Assembly (NCBI GenBank): GCA_011634665.1
Contig: WAEK01000012.1
Location: 1-64,000, forward strand
Direction: 5' to 3'
DNA length: 64,000 nucleotides
Source of the DNA: Mortierella sp. BCC40632
Lineage: Eukaryota > Mortierellomycota > Mortierellomycetes > Mortierellales > Mortierellaceae
Shown: in pieces, positions 58,846 to 64,000 of the stretch
How positions within the stretch are numbered: the first letter of the stretch is position 1
How the letters are laid out: each line of letters starts with the position of its first letter
Notes under the pieces: model-generated
Told to the model about the DNA's origin: nothing
What the model saw: only the letters and a program-made list of their open reading frames with translations
The model's database searches: none
Made by a program: the position numbers and the translations under genes

Positions 58846-60914
58846 GGTGGAATATTCGCGACAATGCGCGGATAGGTGGATTGGAGAGGAGGAGATTGAA
58901 GAGATGAGGGGATGAGATGTGGATGGGATGGGCGAATGATGGAAAGGCAATGGCCGATGGAGATGAGCAAAGAAGAAAGAAGCACAAAATGTAGAGAGAG
59001 CGTCTATCCTCAAGAGAACGACCCAGGGCGCAGGCACTGCCCGTTACTGTTTCTTTGGACAAGCTTAAAGCTTGCTTTGATGCAACACGGCGTTTCTATG
59101 GTTTGTCTCTATTGTGCATGCATCGCATGTGGAAAGGCCCACCTCCCCACATGTGTGTGCTACGCAGCCTGCCGGGGAACCATCTTCGCTTCGGGTCGAA
59201 CTGCATTGCTGTGTAACTCCTGTGATGATTGCGCTCAGTCAGCGCAATTCTCGCAACGAGAGCGTTGGGTTGCCGTAAAGCGAACATGAGCTCTTGTCCT
59301 CTCTTCTAATCCTGCGACGAGAGGATGTGTACACATTTCCTTGGTTACCCTACTGGTGCCTGGCACCACTCATCCCCTGCACATCTCCATGGGGCCTTGG
59401 GGACTGCTGTCTCACTGCTGTGGCAATACGCGTTTTTTCTCAACGCGTGATCTCCTCACCTTCTCTATCTCTTCTAGCCAAACAGTGGTCTTGCAGGACG
59501 CACAGACATTTGTGTAGGTGACGGGAAATGAACACTTTTTTTTCTCCCCCTTTTACTGAGATGAACGTGACAGGCGTTGCACCTTTTTTACGCTCTACCA
59601 TTCACCTCTCTTTCTACACCTCTACTTTTGTGCATCCTAGCAGCCTGGGATTTTACCCCTCTACCAATCTCTCTTTTTAAATGCTTGCACTATCGCTTCA
59701 ATGGCTTGTCTGTTTATTATGTGACATCAACGTTTACTCTCTCCACTGGCTTCTCTAGATAGTTGGTCAAGGTTATGCTTCAGCCTGCAAGCCTTGGGAT
59801 TGTGCATACTATATTGGACATAGGAAGTCCCCCCACAAGCTCCCAGAAGGAACGCGGTATGTCGTCGTTCAGAAGACGCAACCAAGTCTTACCCTGAAAT
59901 AGTACACTAGGCACTTTTTTAGGATTGCTAGACCTTCGTTTTCCTGTCCAACTCCAATTACTGTGTCGCAAACAGATTGGGTCCAAGCGGGACATCAAAC
60001 CCATTTTTTTTCTGCAAGATCCCTAAAATGGATGCAAACCAATTTTGACCCTCTCTTTGTGAATCCAGGGCAATATTTTGACAGTAAAGGGATGCCCTTT
60101 AGCAACTATTTTTCGCATTGCCCATGTGGCTATCACAAATGATCCACTGGGTGATTCTTTTTATACTGACTGCCTGCTTGTGGCGTGACACACCAATGCA
60201 CTTGCTCATGCTCTGTTCTCTATCTATCCCGTGAGCCAAGTGCGGGAGTATTCGCTCAGCCCTCAAGCCTATTATCCCTACATTAACCAGCATGTTCGTC
60301 TGAAAACTAGGCGAGATATGCAAACTGTAGTTACACTCTGCTAGTGTAGGGTTACCATGTGTGCCCTAACATTATGCCGATCGCCATCCTGACTCAGAAG
60401 AACAAGACCAGCTATTTTTTAGGGTACCAGAACTAACTCTTGACTAAATACAAGTACCGCCGCAATTCGAATGCCCGCAAATGCACAAAGAAAATCTACC
60501 ATCCACCCTTGCGAGGGCGCTTGAGTCAAGAGGCTGGCACAGAGTTAGAGTGAGAGAGAGAAGGATATGACACTTGCTTAGCGACGACCTTTTCTCACCA
60601 TGACTGTGGTAACAACCATTGGCACTAGTCTTTCACAACTGTGAGCAACTTTTAATTCCCTCTCGTTCGTGGTTTGATATGAGAGCAAATCCGCTTGATG
60701 CTCGGACCATTCCCCTGAAAGATGAAAAAAGAGAACGGTTCTAAACGGTCCACATGAGCCTGCTTCGTTATCGACTCCTCCTCCTCTCCTCGGACTGACG
60801 GTCCTCACGTGAGCTGGAAAAGGGCCCGCTGGGCCTGCCCTTCCATCATCCTCTTCTTCTCTCTTTCTCTCTGCCCAACCTTACCTTCATCAACCCATTA
60901 CACATCAATTCACC
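58846..60914. other. Divergent intergenic region STT4 / transgelin
   Basis: A 2.07-kb spacer between the starts of two divergently transcribed genes, so it should hold both promoters. It shows CT-rich stretches just upstream of each start (near 58930 on the minus strand, 60845-60880 on the plus strand). Short open frames at 58912-59289 and 59294-59521 have Cys-rich or random composition and no conserved motif. I see no RNA gene. Confidence 0.5.
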
Positions 60915-62478
60915 ATGACCACCCGAAAATTCGGCATTGACAGAGGTAGAGAAAATACAGATTGTGTTTGTAGTGCATCTTCTGGGCTTTGACAAACCTA
61001 GTCTTGCAGATTCATATCATTGTCTCCATGGGTCCCTCCGAGATGAACCTTGTCGACTGTCCGTCATCTGTCCTACCATCGAGTTCTATTGACAGTCGTT
61101 TCTGCGCTCCACTTCGACCCCCTTCCCTTTTGGCTCCACCCCCCCTTCAACCACCCAACTTATCGTCTTGTTTTAGAAATCGCTGCAAAGCTTGCCGCCA
61201 AGTATGATCCAATGCGTGAAGCTGAGGTACACGAATATGCACTTTTTTTCTCTCTTTTTTTTCTGGCGCCCTACAGGAAGGGATGCCTCTTTTTCTTTTT
61301 TTCTTTTTTTTGGCCTGACTCTTAACACAACATATTGGCTCGAATCTACATCACTTCGTTCAACAACACTCCTGCTAGGCTCGTGAATGGATTGAGCAAG
61401 TCGTTGGAGAACCTCTGCCATACCCAGAGTTCCAGGCATCCCTCAAGGATGGAGTTGTCTTGTGCAAGTAAAGTGGGACATCTTGAATTTTTTTTTCTTA
61501 TTGGTGCAAAGCATATATTTTGGTGGCAAAAGTTGCATTGGGATGCAGAAAGAAAAAAGGATATTGCATATATTGACTTTTCACTCACACACTCCTTCCT
61601 CACGCTTCTCATTCAACCTATTTTGCTTCCTCGTACTCTTTTTTTCTTTATCCAGACTGATGAATGAACTCATCCCTGGGTTTGTGAAGGTCAAGGTATC
61701 CAGGATGCCCTTTGTTCAGGTAACAGCTGCACTCTTTCACAACGGGACCTATTAGAACCATGGAATTCTTTTTTTCTTCTTTTTTTCTTCTTTTTTTGCA
61801 TTGACATTCTGATTGCTTACCAAAATGTGTTTCACCTATTATTCACCTGTATGCGATTTCCCAACAAAAAAAAATAGATGGAGAACATTGCCAAGTTCTT
61901 GGAAGGATGTGAAAAACTCGGATGCCCTAAGCACGATCTATTCCAGACCATCGACCTTTATGAGAACAAGAACCCCGGTCAGGTTGTCGATGCCATCTTT
62001 TCCCTTTCACGCCATGCTGCTAAATCTGGCTGCGATGTCCCAGTAAGCGATTCTATTTCATTCTTAAAAAATATGACATGTTGCTTTGCCTTTTCTTTTT
62101 CCTCCTAACTTATGACGAGCTTGTTAAAATAACCATGTTTATTTTTTTGCCACCGTTTCTTTAGATTCTTGGGCCCAAGCTGGCTGACAAACGAGTAAGT
62201 GGCTCTCTTCCACAATGAAGATAATGTCATCGAAAGCTTTTAATGGATTCTGTTCAGGAGAAACCTTGGATTTTGTTGTTAATTTCCGCATATTGCGTCA
62301 TCGATGCTCTCTTTATTCTCAACAATAGGAAGTAGAGTTCACAGAAGAACAAATGAATGCTGGCAAACACGTCATCAACACCTTCCAATACGGATACAAC
62401 GGAGGCGCACAGCCTAGCCCCAGATCTGGTCGTCGCGAAATTGGAGGCGTTGACCCTGGACGTACTGCTGTAGTCTAG
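60915..62478 (+). CDS. SCP1: Transgelin/calponin-family actin-binding protein
   Basis: Seven exons, 60915-60945, 61177-61226, 61379-61467, 61656-61719, 61878-62042, 62165-62194 and 62329-62478, total 579 nt in frame: 192 residues, matching the family length of about 200. A single calponin-homology domain spans about residues 20-130 (AREWIEQVVGE, LKDGVVLCKLMNELIPG, FLEGCEKLG, FQTIDLYENKNPGQVVDAIFSL). The C-terminal tail, NTFQYGYNGGAQPSP, resembles the transgelin/calponin tail. Family members such as yeast Scp1 bundle and stabilise actin filaments in cortical patches. Introns are AT-rich with poly-T before several acceptors. The first exon is short (MTTRKFGIDR). Confidence 0.95.
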
Positions 62479-63253
62479 AGCAATGATGATTCATCCTCCT
62501 CCTCTTCTTCCTCCCCCTCCTCCTCCTCCTCAAATCCCTTGGCCTAGGCTGGAGTCATACCAACACCAACAATTTTCTGGGAGTGGAGGGAAAAGAAAAG
62601 AAAAAAAACCAATTTCTCTCCAGTAGCTTGAAAGAGGGGACTCTTTATTATCCTACAATCTCGGACATCGCCTCTCTACATACGCCTTTTCCTTGGGAAG
62701 GGGGGTATCTATCCATACCCTCACTTTTACACACACAAATACACAAAAAAACAACAACGAACTAATAGCACTAATAAATAAAAAAAAAAAAAAAAAAAAA
62801 AGAGCCTGGTACCAATGTGTGCTACAAATGATATTGGTCTTATGCAAGTTTAGAGATTGTAAAATAGGACAACTATACCAATTATCTATCTAATGAGGGG
62901 GGGAGGGACCTCCAGGGTAAGAACATTTGGACTTTTTCTAGTCAACTGCACCATCTTGCATTCCCCTCTATTCTGATGGTAAAATATGAGCCCCATGTCG
63001 GAAAGATACTTGCGAACATGTCAAAGTTCCTGTAAAAGCACTTCATGTCGTTGTTGGTTTTGTTCAATTCATCTTTTTTTTTTTTTGGAAGTAGGCGGCC
63101 AAGATCTCTTTTGTTTCTACTGTTGTTCTCTTTTCAGAGGAGTTAACTTTACGAATCATTGGATCCTGAGGAGGGTCAAGAGCGTGTGGAAGAAGATCCA
63201 CAAAGAGAGGATAATCCTGAGGTGTAAACCTAGGAGGAATCAAGTTGGTTGAA
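62479..63253. other. 3' flank of transgelin and AT-rich spacer
   Basis: Begins with a TCC-rich run (62489-62531) and CT/AC-rich sequence that is probably the transgelin 3' UTR. Poly-A follows at 62781-62801. Further on, a minus-strand frame (63064-63291) may belong to the hypothetical ORF described next. No other feature is seen. Confidence 0.45.
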
Positions 63254-63500
63254 TCAATGGCCGACCTTTTGGGCCACTTCACATCGAGCAAAATGTCGTT
63301 TCACAGAAGACCAAAGGTGAAGGGTGGAAGAGTAAACACATTGGTATTGCATATCACAGTTGGGATCTCGTGCGATCATGACCTCCTTTCCAGTCTTGTT
63401 GCATGTGAACTTGACGGATACATCCTGATGGTACCTTAAGAAATGGTTTTCTACCTTGCTGGTGAGTTGTTTTGGTCTTTTTCTTGTTAGGCTGAGGCGA
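63254..63500 (-). CDS. Unrecognised minus-strand ORF fragment
   Basis: The last 80 or so codons of a minus-strand frame have a balanced composition with several Cys and His (YHQDVSVKFTCNKTGKEV, CDMQYQCVYSST, KRHFARCEVAQ), unlike the low-complexity sequence before them. This might be a zinc-finger-like exon of a larger gene or element, with a following exon in another frame at 63291-63064. Splice sites and start are not convincing and no family is recognised. It could equally be chance. Confidence 0.25.
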
Positions 63501-63562
63501 CAGGAATGAAATGTGCAGTCTAATTTGGTCATGATCTTAAGAGAACGTTCCTTGGTTGAGCT

Positions 63563-63571
<9 letters not shown>

Positions 63572-63634
<63 letters not shown>
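63572..63634. repeat. Poly-T followed by (GA)n microsatellite
   Basis: A T-run of about 24 bases passes directly into about 20 GA dinucleotides. The same T-run/GA-run juxtaposition, or its complement, occurs elsewhere in the spacers of this window. Confidence 0.9.
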
Positions 63635-63637
<3 letters not shown>

Positions 63638-64000
63638 GGGATCAGATAGAGAAAGAAAAATAAAGATGGATAAAAGAAGAGAGAGAGTAAAAGAACGAGT
63701 GCAAACAGAATGACATGAGTATAGGTAAGTGGCAAAGTCGACAGAGATAACACACATGTCACGCGTGTCACCTTGGCCACCCGAGCCACCGCATTCACAA
63801 TGTCTTCCACCCTCGCCCTTTCCTCAGTGTCCTTCTCTCTCCCCTTGTTGCCTCTTACTCTCTCGATCGCCTTCACCCTTCTCTACTCTCTTTACATACG
63901 ATCTCTATCTCATTTGTTCACTCTTTCTCAACGATCCCTGTTTAGTACTGCGGAATGGGGCGGGTTGAGGTGCAACTGAGTACTTCTTTTTTTCATTCTC

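Noticed and set aside
58912..59289. Cys-rich plus-strand frame in the STT4/transgelin spacer
   Set aside because: Overlaps the STT4 promoter, has no recognisable finger spacing and no splice or start context; more likely chance.

Overview
The window is nuclear DNA of a filamentous fungus, very probably a Mortierellomycotina species (Mortierella in the broad sense). It has short GT-AG introns, AT-rich introns and spacers full of long poly-A/T and GA/TC tracts, and a fungal set of housekeeping genes. It also carries several TnpB-like Fanzor nucleases of the kind known to be abundant in early-diverging fungi. The genus assignment is an inference from gene content.

Layout. 0.9-13.6 kb: an old, divergent Fanzor gene ('Fanzor-0', decayed) split in one of its introns by a 7.44-kb element (4716-12159). 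I interpret this element as a non-autonomous Helitron: it lies between A and T and ends in a perfect 7-bp-stem hairpin followed by CTAG|T. It carries its own Fanzor gene ('Fanzor-A'). A remnant of an XPG/FEN1-type nuclease follows at 13.6 kb. 14.1-17.5 kb: no convincing gene. 17.5-22.8 kb (-): a large protein-kinase-like protein with ankyrin repeats and a degenerate catalytic loop. 25.1-27.3 kb (-): a UAA-family nucleotide-sugar transporter. 27.9-32.7 kb (-): a CLIP-170-type CAP-Gly microtubule plus-end protein. 35.2-45.2 kb: a decayed MULE transposase gene whose 3' end is interrupted by a second copy of the same Fanzor Helitron (37663-45159, 'Fanzor-B'). 45.5-49.3 kb: a gene that appears to join an N-terminal XPG/FEN1-type nuclease domain to a C-terminal TnpB/Fanzor RuvC nuclease. 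49.6-51.9 kb: mitochondrial EF-Tu (TUF1). 52.1-58.8 kb (-): phosphatidylinositol 4-kinase III alpha (STT4), convergent with TUF1. 60.9-62.5 kb: a transgelin/calponin (SCP1-type) gene. The last 1.5 kb has only a doubtful short minus-strand ORF.

The most interesting part is the mobile-element biology. Three lineages of RuvC/TnpB-like nucleases lie within 50 kb. One Helitron family carries a Fanzor whose stop codon is the last three bases of the transposon and whose last codons are the terminal hairpin. This is the geometry expected if the transposon end doubled as guide-RNA scaffold and the flanking DNA as guide, as in bacterial OMEGA/TnpB elements. One copy sits in the intron of another Fanzor; removing it leaves a normal 73-nt intron and an unbroken frame across that junction. 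The two Helitron copies differ almost only in homopolymer length, so many of their frameshifts are probably sequencing errors in an unpolished repeat. The six-exon TUF1, four-exon CLIP and eight-exon STT4 models, by contrast, read through without a single break.
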